Positions 1-5,959 are shown, counted from the first letter of the stretch. The stretch: 7,992 nt of DNA from Clostridia bacterium (GCA_017461825.1 JAFTXB010000032.1:1-7992); one strand, 5' to 3'. The notes: generated from the letters alone by a model not told the origin. A program made the numbers and translations.

Positions 1-1017
1 CCTATGGAATATGCCGCAATGCTCGATACGTTTTCCAAAAACGACGAGACAGGCGAATCGCTTGCCTTATTTATGAAAAACACGACCCCCTATTTTGACG
101 GCGAATCCTGCGTGACGAATGCGATCAATTATGTCACGCTTGACCGTGTGGCAACCGTTTACACCTTGACAGGAAACGGCACAACGGCACTTGACGCGGG
201 GGTGACCGAATATCTCTCGGACGCAAGCTTTGATGTGCTGTCGCTTTCCGCGCTCACGCAGATCCCCACCGACTGTGACGTGCTTTTGATGAATGCGCCC
301 ACCGTCGATCTCACTCAAGAAGAAGCAACGGCACTTTCCGCCTATCTCGCGGGCGGCGGCAAGCTGTTTTTGACGACGATGTTTAGCGCCTCGGAGCTGG
401 CCAACCTCACCTCCGTGCTCAATGCCTACGGAATGGGCTTTGCAAAGCAACAAAATGTACTTTGTGAAGGTAATTCCAATTACCTATACAACGCATCCTA
501 CCCAAAATACATCTTTTACGCGCATATTGATCCGTCGCATCCGATCACGGCGGCATACGACGGTACGGTTCTCTCTTACAGTGCCCATTCGATCGAACCT
601 CTGCAAGCCGACGGCGTAACATGGTCTAAGCTCCTTTACACATCGGCACTGGGATATATGATCGACCCTTCGGATAAAGCTCTCACAACGATCGGCGAAA
701 AAGGCGAATTTGTTTTTGGGGCAAGCGCTCAAAAAGGCAACACGGAAATTGTTTGGGTCGGGGATCCGTATCTTTTGCGCCAAGAAATAAACACCTATTC
801 CTCAAACGGAAACTTTGATTTTGCGCTTTCTGCCCTCAACCACCTCAGCGGTGTTACGAGCGACAGCATTGCCGTTGAAGCGCGCGTGATGGAGACCTCA
901 ACGCTCTCTGTTTCGGCGACGCAGTTTATTGTTTTGGGTGTCATTTTGGTTCTCATTCTCCCCATTGCCGCTGCCGCCATTGGAATCGGCATTTGGTATG
1001 TGCGCAAAAAGCGGTAA
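1..1017 (+). CDS. GldG-like ABC transporter accessory protein, C-terminal part (5' partial)
   Basis: The reading frame is already open at the first base (a Pro codon precedes the first ATG at position 4), and no ribosome binding site can be seen, so this is the C-terminal part of a longer protein. About 337 residues are visible. Most form an alternating alpha/beta extracytoplasmic domain, with a segment of the type 'DCDVLLMNAPTVDLTQEEA' followed by 'LAGGGKLFLTT', which is the usual GldG/IFT52-like pattern in which a strand ends at a region where a glycine-rich turn precedes another strand. Near the C-terminus (about residues 308-333) there is one hydrophobic membrane segment, followed by the basic tail RKKR, which should face the cytoplasm. 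GldG-type proteins work with ABC-2 type permeases of unknown substrate; the partner genes would lie upstream of the window. A strong terminator follows directly, so the gene is the last of its operon and separate from the genes downstream. The family call is from pattern recognition. Confidence 0.7.
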   Translation, partial: PMEYAAMLDTFSKNDETGESLALFMKNTTPYFDGESCVTNAINYVTLDRVATVYTLTGNGTTALDAGVTEYLSDASFDVLSLSALTQIPTDCDVLLMNAPTVDLTQEEATALSAYLAGGGKLFLTTMFSASELANLTSVLNAYGMGFAKQQNVLCEGNSNYLYNASYPKYIFYAHIDPSHPITAAYDGTVLSYSAHSIEPLQADGVTWSKLLYTSALGYMIDPSDKALTTIGEKGEFVFGASAQKGNTEIVWVGDPYLLRQEINTYSSNGNFDFALSALNHLSGVTSDSIAVEARVMETSTLSVSATQFIVLGVILVLILPIAAAAIGIGIWYVRKKR

Positions 1018-1032
1018 ACCTTTTGATTTTTT

Positions 1033-1067
1033 TCGGCGCGACCCACTCGGGTTGCGCCGATTTTTTT
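1033..1067 (+). terminator. Rho-independent terminator of the gldG-like gene
   Basis: A 12-bp stem (1033-1044 with 1049-1060, one G-T wobble) closes a 4-nt loop (ACTC) and is followed by seven T residues at 1061-1067. It lies 16 bases after the stop codon of the gldG-like gene. This is a textbook intrinsic terminator and separates that gene from everything downstream. Confidence 0.95.
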
Positions 1068-1074
1068 GGATCGT

Positions 1075-1264
1075 TTCGTTTTTCCGTATGACTGTTACTT
1101 TCCCTTTTCTTTTCATAGGATGTTACTCGGAATAAGGAAAAGCTATTGGTAAGCGTTTATAGATCCCGTCGTCGCTTCGCTCCTCGGTTTTGCTCCATTC
1201 CGCGCCGCCTGCAGCTTCTCGCCTACGCAAAACTTCGCGGGCTACGCACGCTCAGGATGACACG
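1075..1264 (+). repeat. Dispersed repeat, copy A (190 bp)
   Basis: This segment is repeated in the same orientation at 1487-1676. Both copies start with TTCGTTTTTCC, contain TATGAC, GGATGTTACT, GGAATAAGGAAA and GGTAAGCGTTTATAGATCCC in the same order, and end in CGCTCAGGATGACACG. The first 100 bases are well conserved, the middle has diverged, and the last 15 bases match again. Copy A has a degenerate centre rich in GCCGCC and TCGCC. It does not contain a supported gene. Together with copy B and the segments around it, it fills the stretch 1075-1790, which has no credible coding sequence. Confidence 0.8.
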
Positions 1265-1322
1265 TTAGAGTTTTATTTGGCGGAACTCCGCTCAGGATGA
1301 CACGTTAGAGTTTTATTTGGCG
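1249..1322 (+). repeat. Tandem duplication of a 34-bp unit (period 40)
   Basis: Positions 1249-1282 and 1289-1322 are identical over 34 bases. Each begins CGCTCAGGATGACACG and ends TTTTATTTGGCG, with 6 unrelated bases between them. The first unit overlaps the end of repeat copy A, so the distal end of the repeat was duplicated in tandem. Confidence 0.9.
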
Positions 1323-1387
1323 ATATGCGTTAGTAACGTTTTGCGCAAATGGAATCCTTAACGCGCCCCCAAGCGGAGCGCGCCCAC

Positions 1388-1476
1388 CGTGTCATCCTGA
1401 GCGAACGAAGTGAGTCGAAGTTTGCGTAGTGAGGAACGAACGGAGCAAACCAAGCCGCTTTGCGGCGCAGGGATCT
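1388..1476 (-). repeat. Inverted copy of the dispersed repeat's distal half
   Basis: Read on the minus strand, this is the same family as the distal half of copy B: it starts AGATCCC, has a GC-rich CCGCAAAGCGG hairpin, a GGTTTGCTCCG segment, and ends in CGCTCAGGATGACACG. The interval 1388-1423 is a perfect 36-bp reverse complement of 1641-1676, with a spacer of 217 bases. Together they could fold into a long cruciform or transcript hairpin. Confidence 0.85.
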
Positions 1477-1486
1477 TGCTCATTAC

Positions 1487-1676
1487 TTCGTTTTTCCCTA
1501 TGACAGTAACATCCTTTTCATTCTCGCAGGATGTTACTTGGAATAAGGAAAGGCTTGCGGTAAGCGTTTATAGATCCCTTCGTCGCGCCGCTTTGCGGCG
1601 TTCCTCGGTTTTGCTCCGCTCGGCAAGCCTCGCCTACGCAAAACTTCGACTCACTTCGTTCGCTCAGGATGACACG
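1487..1676 (+). repeat. Dispersed repeat, copy B (190 bp)
   Basis: This is the second direct copy of the element at 1075-1264, of equal length. Its centre carries a perfect small hairpin, CGCCGC (1586-1591) with GCGGCG (1595-1600) around TTT, which copy A lacks. The terminal 36 bases (1641-1676) match the inverted copy at 1388-1423 perfectly. An 89-codon open frame runs through this area, but it follows the repeat, not a gene. Confidence 0.85.
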
Positions 1677-1689
1677 TAAAATTTTTGCT

Positions 1690-1722
1690 TTGCTTAAAAT
1701 GACGCGTTGAGGTTTTGCGGAT
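1690..1722 (+). repeat. Degenerate end-unit of the dispersed repeat
   Basis: The sequence GCTTAAAATGACGCGTTGAGG followed by TTTTGCGGA aligns with the 34-bp unit at 1249-1282 (GCTCAGGATGACACGTTAGAG, then TTTTATTTGGCG), with several substitutions. It looks like an older, decayed copy of the same unit. Confidence 0.5.
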
Positions 1723-1763
1723 TGCTTGCGACCCTACTTAGTGATGACACGCGAGAATGAGCC

Positions 1764-1778
1764 TTAAGTGTGCTTAAC
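1764..1778. promoter_or_regulatory. Palindromic box TTAAG-N4-CTTAA (possible operator), copy 1
   Basis: TTAAGTGTGCTTAAC occurs here, and its exact reverse complement (GTTAAGCACACTTAA) occurs at 3534-3548. The core is a perfect 5-bp inverted repeat with 4 bases between the arms. It ends 18 bases before the -35 hexamer of the 165-aa gene, which places its centre about 61 bases upstream of the predicted start of transcription, a position typical of class I activators. The regulator is unknown. Confidence 0.5.
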
Positions 1779-1796
1779 ATGTTATTTTGTACCCTA

Positions 1797-1825
1797 TTGT
1801 AAAAAATTTCTTTTTGCGCTATACT
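1797..1825 (+). promoter_or_regulatory. Sigma-A-type promoter of the 165-aa gene
   Basis: A -35 hexamer TTGTAA (1797-1802) and a -10 hexamer TATACT (1820-1825) are separated by the ideal 17 bases. Transcription should begin near 1832, giving a very short leader with the ribosome binding site AGGAG at 1838-1842. Confidence 0.75.
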
Positions 1826-1850
1826 ATTAACAAGAACAGGAGAAATGATT

Positions 1851-2348
1851 ATGAAACAGCGTTTTTGTGAGCTTTTACCGCCCGACCGTGTAAAGCTTGC
1901 CAACTACACCTGGAGTATGTACTCCTTTTTTGGAAAGCCGATCAAGCTGCAACGCTTTGATGCCGCCGACGCGGCGGTGCTTGGCGAATTTGCGGTCTCT
2001 TCCGTCTCCCCCCAAAAAAATGAAGAAGAAACTTTGGTTGCAAAATGGGGTTCCTCCGACAAAGCCGTGACACGCCCCCGATTTCGGCATATCCGCACCT
2101 CGGACGGTGAGTTTGTGACAGACGGTGGGGGGCTCCTGCTCTCCTTGCGCCGCACTTGCTCGCTATCGGGCTCCGAGGGGTTGGCTCTGCTCGAACGGCT
2201 CTACAGAGAAAAAGAGATCTGTCTTTTTGGGGACGAGATCGCTGTGAAGCTACAGGGCGGTCTTTCGCGTGACGAAGCCGGAAGGATCCTCTCTCGCTTC
2301 TCCGCGCGTGCCGAAGCTGTGGGGCGATGTCTTACCTCCTCGCTTTGA
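1851..2348 (+). CDS. Unrecognised 165-aa protein
   Basis: I do not recognise this protein. The start at 1851 is chosen because AGGAG (1838-1842) lies 8 bases before it; the in-frame ATG at 1845 is only 2 bases from the same site and is too close. The product has no signal peptide or membrane segment and is probably cytoplasmic. The first half contains an aromatic stretch (NYTWSMYSFFGKP) and an acidic, Lys/Glu-rich loop around residues 54-61. The second half reads as strand-turn-helix: 'TSDGEFVTDGGGLLLSLRR', then 'GLALLERLYREKEICLFGDEIAVKLQGG', ending in a helical tail with several Arg residues. It has its own promoter and shares a palindromic upstream box with the SPFH-like gene at 3621, which suggests that it works with the membrane-related genes downstream. 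No clear terminator follows; the protease gene has its own promoter 53 bases on. Confidence 0.75.
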   Translation: MKQRFCELLPPDRVKLANYTWSMYSFFGKPIKLQRFDAADAAVLGEFAVSSVSPQKNEEETLVAKWGSSDKAVTRPRFRHIRTSDGEFVTDGGGLLLSLRRTCSLSGSEGLALLERLYREKEICLFGDEIAVKLQGGLSRDEAGRILSRFSARAEAVGRCLTSSL

Positions 2349-2401
2349 CAGCTTGGGTGGATCGTTGTCGGTCAAAAAGTATAAAACCTGCCGAATTTTT
2401 C

Positions 2402-2430
2402 TTGCATTTGAAGAATTCCTATGCTATAAT
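2402..2430 (+). promoter_or_regulatory. Sigma-A-type promoter of the protease gene
   Basis: A -35 hexamer TTGCAT (2402-2407) and a consensus -10 hexamer TATAAT (2425-2430) are 17 bases apart, with an extended -10 TGC directly before the hexamer. The leader then carries AAGGAG (2453-2458), 10 bases before the ATG at 2469. The palindromic box found at the promoters of the 165-aa and SPFH-like genes is absent here. Confidence 0.85.
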
Positions 2431-2468
2431 GAAACGGAAGAACACTATGATAAAGGAGAAAAGAACCT

Positions 2469-3278
2469 ATGAAATGTCCTTACTGCCACTCGGAAATTCC
2501 CGACGGGAAATTGATCGATGAAAAGAGCCTTTCACCTCGGCGCGAGGCCGATCTCTCCGAAAAGATCCGCGCGATATCCGACAAGTATCTTCCGAAAACA
2601 CGCCGTACGGTCAGCTCGGTCCACACGGTTGCAGCCGAAATGTTTGCCATGAAAAAAGACACTACTGTGGAGATCTTTCTCCCCGACGATTGGGTGATGG
2701 GAACCGGCTTTTTGATTCAAGGCCGTCTGATCGCGACCAACGCGCATGTGATCATGACACGTGCCGACGGGACACCCCGCATTTTGACCGGCTTGCGGGC
2801 GCGGCACAGAGGAAAATTTTATCCCATCCAAGTGGTGAATCTTGACGTGAACGAAGATGTGGCGGTGCTCAAGTTTACCCATGAATATCCCGCTGACATT
2901 GACGCGCTTGCCAATCGGCTTGGGAACAGCCATGCGCTTTTGCCCGGAGACGAAGTGATCACGGTGGGCTCAGCTTTGGGATATGGGTTATCCTACAACA
3001 AATTCAGCATCAAGGACTATGTAAAGCACCACACCGAGATCGAATACAGCCGTTTCCGCGAAATCATTTTAATGAACGGCACCGCTCAGCATGGCAACAG
3101 CGGCGGCCCCCTGTACAATATCAACGGAGAGGTAGTGGGGCTTTTGACCGGCTCTCCCAACACGCCCGAAGATGTGCTCTTGGAATATCCCAACAAAACT
3201 GTCTCCGCTGTGCTTCTCTCGACCGAGCCCGGGATCTGCTTTGGCGTGACCTCCGAAACCCTGCGCGATCTGCTGTGA
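2469..3278 (+). CDS. Trypsin-like serine protease with an N-terminal CxxC knuckle
   Basis: This 269-aa protein has the three catalytic regions of a chymotrypsin/HtrA-fold protease: His93 in ATNAHV, Asp130 in NEDVAVLKF and Ser211 in GNSGGPLYN, in the right order and with usual spacing. The domain covers about residues 65-255. The N-terminus MKCPYCHSEIP holds one CxxC pair (Cys3, Cys6) of the kind that begins zinc ribbons, but no second pair follows, so a complete ribbon within one chain is unlikely; two chains might share a metal, or it may be a remnant. Residues 20-60 are charged and probably helical. There is no signal peptide, no membrane segment and no room for a PDZ domain, which sets it apart from DegP/HtrA; it should act in the cytoplasm. 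The substrate is unknown; proteins of the neighbouring membrane-related genes are candidates. The catalytic call is strong. Confidence 0.9.
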   Translation: MKCPYCHSEIPDGKLIDEKSLSPRREADLSEKIRAISDKYLPKTRRTVSSVHTVAAEMFAMKKDTTVEIFLPDDWVMGTGFLIQGRLIATNAHVIMTRADGTPRILTGLRARHRGKFYPIQVVNLDVNEDVAVLKFTHEYPADIDALANRLGNSHALLPGDEVITVGSALGYGLSYNKFSIKDYVKHHTEIEYSRFREIILMNGTAQHGNSGGPLYNINGEVVGLLTGSPNTPEDVLLEYPNKTVSAVLLSTEPGICFGVTSETLRDLL

Positions 3279-3305
3279 GAAAATTAAATTATATTTTATA
3301 TTGGT

Positions 3306-3497
3306 TTTTGTCAGAAAACTTTTGAAAAAGTTTTCCGACACCTTTCAAAACTTTTAAAAAAAGGTTGTTTGGATATTGTGGGATGTCGGTGCGCTGTTCC
3401 TTCGTTTTCTGACGGTAAGGGAATGTTGGATCGTTTTATCCGAGCAATCGCTCCCGCATCCATTTTGGGACCACTAACCCAAAATGGACTCCCGAAT
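3306..3497 (+). repeat. Structured 3'-end repeat, copy 1 (192 bp)
   Basis: This element begins 28 bases after the protease stop codon and recurs at 4455-4647 with roughly 93% identity by eye. It has an A/T-rich hairpin at 3310-3339 (GTCAGAAAACTT with AAGTTTTCCGAC, one mismatch) and, at its far end, a perfect 10-bp hairpin at 3460-3487 (CCATTTTGGG, 8-nt loop ACCACTAA, CCCAAAATGG). The segment AAAAGTTTT (3326-3334) can pair either with AAAACTTTT upstream (3315-3323) or with a second AAAACTTTT downstream (3347-3355), so two exclusive folds are possible. A terminator role for the first hairpin is plausible, though no proper T-run follows. It is either a small mobile element or a conserved non-coding RNA/3' UTR. 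Confidence 0.8.
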
Positions 3498-3533
3498 TAG
3501 TATGAAATGACCGCGGGCTTTGGATCGTTATCT

Positions 3534-3548
3534 GTTAAGCACACTTAA
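3534..3548. promoter_or_regulatory. Palindromic box TTAAG-N4-CTTAA (possible operator), copy 2
   Basis: GTTAAGCACACTTAA is the exact reverse complement of the 15 bases at 1764-1778. It ends 19 bases before the -35 hexamer at 3568, almost the same distance as at the other promoter, so its centre lies about 62 bases upstream of the predicted transcription start. The flanking sequence is unrelated between the two sites, which argues for a selected protein binding site over a larger duplicated segment. Confidence 0.5.
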
Positions 3549-3567
3549 TCCGATCCCTCCGCCCCAA

Positions 3568-3596
3568 TTGACAAGCCCCCTATACAATGCTATAAT
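3568..3596 (+). promoter_or_regulatory. Full-consensus sigma-A promoter of the SPFH-like gene
   Basis: TTGACA (3568-3573) and TATAAT (3591-3596) are both perfect consensus hexamers, 17 bases apart, with an extended -10 TGC before the hexamer. Such a promoter should be very strong unless repressed. The ribosome binding site AGAAGG (3607-3612) lies 8 bases before the ATG at 3621. Confidence 0.93.
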
Positions 3597-3620
3597 GATA
3601 CCGGAAAGAAGGTAACTGAC

Positions 3621-4451
3621 ATGTATGAACCTATAATTTGCGGCAAGCTCACCAAGCGGCACCAAAGAGTGGAAGTTGCGATGGGAGACGGCGAAATTAT
3701 GCACCGCATCGACGCGAACTGGAGTCACTCGCCCTCGCGCGCTGTTGTAAAGCTCCCGTTTGCCTACCGCCCCGTAAAGCTGACCCGACGCGATGCGGAA
3801 GAGCCTTCCGTAACCGACGAAAATGAATGGATCACCTCATCCTCAGAGCTTTCCTCCTGCCGCCTTTACTGTTTGGCGCGCTCGCTCAAAGAAATTGGAG
3901 AAAGCGACCGCTGTTCGGATTTTCGCTTGCCCTATGATGTCAACATTGACGTTGGGTACGGCAAGGCGGTTCCCGCTCGTGTTTCTCTCTGCGTTTCCTA
4001 CCGCGCCGAGATCAACTCCCCCTCAAGGTTGGTGCAAGCCTTTTCGGATCGGGAATCTCTTTTCTGCGAAGAGCTTCACCGTTCGATCTACAGCGAAGTG
4101 GCGGAAGGCTGTTCGGAATTGGCACGCCGTGTGGAAAATCGCACCCTGCGGCTTGACGGGATGAAAGAGCTTCTTTTGGAAGATGACTTGATTCTCGGCT
4201 GTGAAAAAAGCATCAACGGGGCTCTTTTTGAAAAAGGGATCTCGATGGAAAAGCTTGCGTTTTCGTTCTCCATGCCCTTTAACCGCATGGAAAGCAACGA
4301 ATGGACGAAGCATCTTGAAAACGAACGCATGCTCGCCGAAATGAACGAAGACGCCGAAACAATGAAAAAATATCTTGAAATGCCGAAGCTTGCAGAAGAG
4401 CTTGGAAACAGAACCGAACAAGAGCCTCAAGGCTTTGATGCACTGAGATAG
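3621..4451 (+). CDS. Possible SPFH/band-7-like protein, 276 aa
   Basis: The start is supported by AGAAGG 8 bases upstream and by a consensus promoter. Residues 1-100 are not recognised. From about residue 105 to 222 the protein follows the SPFH (stomatin/prohibitin/flotillin) pattern: a strand-rich segment that opens 'VNIDVGYGKAVPARVSLCVSYRAEINSPSRL' (as in 'v.v.y+i.dp.+l'), then a long helical region with regularly spaced acidic and basic residues, then 'INGALFEKGISMEKLAFSFSMPF', like the SPFH 'l...l.e.Gi.v..v.i' ending. A charged helical tail follows (225-262). There is no evident membrane hairpin, so membrane contact would be peripheral. SPFH proteins form large rings on membranes, and in Bacillus such a protein accompanies the ESCRT-III relative PspA, which fits the ESCRT-like operon downstream. 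The family call is tentative; an unknown helical protein is the alternative. A structured repeat starts 3 bases after the stop codon. Confidence 0.85.
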   Translation: MYEPIICGKLTKRHQRVEVAMGDGEIMHRIDANWSHSPSRAVVKLPFAYRPVKLTRRDAEEPSVTDENEWITSSSELSSCRLYCLARSLKEIGESDRCSDFRLPYDVNIDVGYGKAVPARVSLCVSYRAEINSPSRLVQAFSDRESLFCEELHRSIYSEVAEGCSELARRVENRTLRLDGMKELLLEDDLILGCEKSINGALFEKGISMEKLAFSFSMPFNRMESNEWTKHLENERMLAEMNEDAETMKKYLEMPKLAEELGNRTEQEPQGFDALR

Positions 4452-4454
4452 TAC

Positions 4455-4647
4455 TTTTGTCAGAAAACTTTTGAAAAAGTTTTCCGACACCTTTCAAAAC
4501 TTTCAAAAAAGAAGTTGTTTGGATATTGTGGGGTATTGGTGCGCTGTTCCTTCGTTTTCTGACGGTAAGGGGATGTTAAATCGTTTTATCCGAGCAATAG
4601 CTCCCGCCACCATTTTGGGACCACTAACCCAAAATGGGCTCCCGAAT
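4455..4647 (+). repeat. Structured 3'-end repeat, copy 2 (193 bp)
   Basis: This is the second direct copy of the element at 3306-3497. Both hairpins are kept: the A/T-rich one at the start (4459-4488) and the perfect 10-bp one near the end (4610-4619 with 4628-4637, loop ACCACTAA). After the shared end CCCGAAT, copy 1 continues directly with TAGTAT, whereas copy 2 has about 24 extra bases before the same TTAGTAT. It begins 3 bases after the SPFH-like stop codon and separates that gene from the ESCRT-like operon. An 80-codon frame inside it is not conserved: copy 1 has a stop at the matching place. Confidence 0.8.
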
Positions 4648-4678
4648 AAAGTTCTTTATTTTAATCAGAGATTAGTAT
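4645..4678 (+). promoter_or_regulatory. Perfect palindrome and weak promoter ahead of the ESCRT-like operon
   Basis: AATAAAG (4645-4651) and CTTTATT (4654-4660) form a perfect 7-bp inverted repeat around TT. A possible -10 hexamer TAGTAT lies at 4673-4678, but no good -35 hexamer is found 16-18 bases before it. If this is the promoter of the operon it may need an activator; alternatively the operon is read through from the SPFH-like gene. Confidence 0.3.
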
Positions 4679-4714
4679 ACGCCCTGTGTGGGGCTGTGAA
4701 AGGAGAGAATTGAT

Positions 4715-5932
4715 ATGGATTGGTTTTTAAAAGACAAAAAGAATGAAAAGCTGCTTCGCGACGCGGTGCAGTCGGTCAACCGCTCGTGGGATGCGCTTCC
4801 CACCGCGCTTTCTGCCGCGCAGGCACTTCGTTTGCGAAAGCTCCGCGGTGAGCTCGACCGCTATCTGGAGGCATCGATCCCCGCGCGGGAAAAGCTTGAC
4901 GCTCTGGAAAAAATAGCTCGTCTGCTTGACGTTCAGCTTGCCTCCTGCAAGCAATTTGACCATCCGATCGGGGATGCGGCGTTCTCTCTTTTCGTGCTCT
5001 CTGCCGAAGACGCGCTTCTGCCGGGCGGAGGAAACGAGCCCTTCCCGGCGCTCTACCGCGAGATCGCGCTGGGTGACTACGATCGGGTGATCCCTCCTGA
5101 TCAGCGCGATGCTGTGATCGATCGTCTCTCCACCTGCTTTTTGCAATACCGAGCCACCGACCTCACGCCCGAGCGGCGCGCGGAGATCGACAAGCAGATC
5201 GGCGGGATACGCTCGGCGCTCACGGTGGGCCCCACCGAAAGCAATGTTTTGATGGCTATAGACCGTGTTTCGGTGCTGATCAAGCATCCCTCGGGCAAGC
5301 GGTTTTCCGATCTGTACGGCGAAAAGATCGTTGACACGCGCGCCTTTCTGGCATCTGTTGAAGATACCTCCCGTTTGATCGACGAGGACATTGTGCAGGA
5401 AAACGAGCTTTCGGAGGCACTGTCGGAGGTCATGCAGGAGATCGGCGCGAAGGTTGCAGCCGCCCGTGCTGTGAACAACGTACAACGAAACAACGCGCTG
5501 ACGCAATCGTTTATTTCTGTTCAGTCCCAGCGCAACGGGCATAACAACAACGCAAAAGTGCTTGCCAACCGCCGTTTGGCACTCTGTGAGTTGAAAAAGA
5601 AGCTTGACTATCTGCAAAACGCGGGAGTTGCTCTCGAAGAATTTGACGTCTATTTCCGCGATACGACCTACAGCAAGCTGCTTGCCGAAGACTATCACTA
5701 TGTGACCGAAGCGCTCGAAGCACGGATCTCCGCGCTATCCGTCAAGCAACTCGTGGTCGATGAAAGAATTTACGGTACGTCTACGGTAGACGTACGCGGC
5801 ACCTCGACCGAGCCTATGCTCGCTGTGAATGACGAGCTGGAGGAGATCGTTGGCAATCTCAAAAAGGCCGAAGCACTGAATGCCGACATGACCGACGGGG
5901 TAATTTCCCGTAAAAACAGTATTAAGAATTGA
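4715..5932 (+). CDS. Large helical protein, first gene of the ESCRT-like operon, 405 aa
   Basis: I do not recognise the family. The start has a strong site, AAAGGAGAG, 7 bases upstream. The sequence is almost wholly helical, with no signal peptide or membrane segment. Heptad-like helices cover about residues 7-80, 130-190, 200-265 and 283-345; the segment 'ELSEALSEVMQEIGAKVAAARAVNNVQRNN' (231-260) is typical coiled coil. An Asn-rich stretch (HNNNAKVLANRR, 276-287) and a twice-used GTST motif (354-357, 362-365) mark a probable linker before an acidic amphipathic C-terminal helix 'NDELEEIVGNLKKAEAL' (372-388), which is similar in character to the C-terminal tail of ESCRT-III proteins. The gene is followed 38 bases on by the ESCRT-III-like gene, so the products probably act together: it could be a nucleator, adaptor or second filament subunit. 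That role is inferred from context only. Confidence 0.85.
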   Translation: MDWFLKDKKNEKLLRDAVQSVNRSWDALPTALSAAQALRLRKLRGELDRYLEASIPAREKLDALEKIARLLDVQLASCKQFDHPIGDAAFSLFVLSAEDALLPGGGNEPFPALYREIALGDYDRVIPPDQRDAVIDRLSTCFLQYRATDLTPERRAEIDKQIGGIRSALTVGPTESNVLMAIDRVSVLIKHPSGKRFSDLYGEKIVDTRAFLASVEDTSRLIDEDIVQENELSEALSEVMQEIGAKVAAARAVNNVQRNNALTQSFISVQSQRNGHNNNAKVLANRRLALCELKKKLDYLQNAGVALEEFDVYFRDTTYSKLLAEDYHYVTEALEARISALSVKQLVVDERIYGTSTVDVRGTSTEPMLAVNDELEEIVGNLKKAEALNADMTDGVISRKNSIKN

Positions 5933-5959
5933 TAGAGTCCGCCCGACACGGACAGATTT

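Noticed and set aside
1249..1676. Possible CRISPR array
   Set aside because: There are repeated 34-bp units, but only two in tandem with a 6-base gap, others inverted, no regular spacers and no cas genes.
1410..1679. 89-codon + strand frame in the repeat region
   Set aside because: It follows copies of the repeat in both orientations, is low in complexity with many Arg and Ser, and lacks a ribosome binding site.
2345..2376. Possible terminator after the 165-aa gene
   Set aside because: TTTGAC and GTCAAA can pair, but the stem is short, the loop is 20 bases and no T-run follows.
4471..4713. 80-codon + strand frame running through the second structured repeat up to the operon start
   Set aside because: The matching frame in the first copy of the repeat is stopped by TAA after the ACTTT segment, so coding is not conserved. 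It begins with TTG and has no ribosome binding site.
4727..5698. 323-codon minus-strand open frame
   Set aside because: It lies fully opposite the 405-aa gene, which has a strong ribosome binding site and operon context. The minus-strand product is rich in Arg, His and Cys without any recognisable domain, as expected of an antisense shadow.
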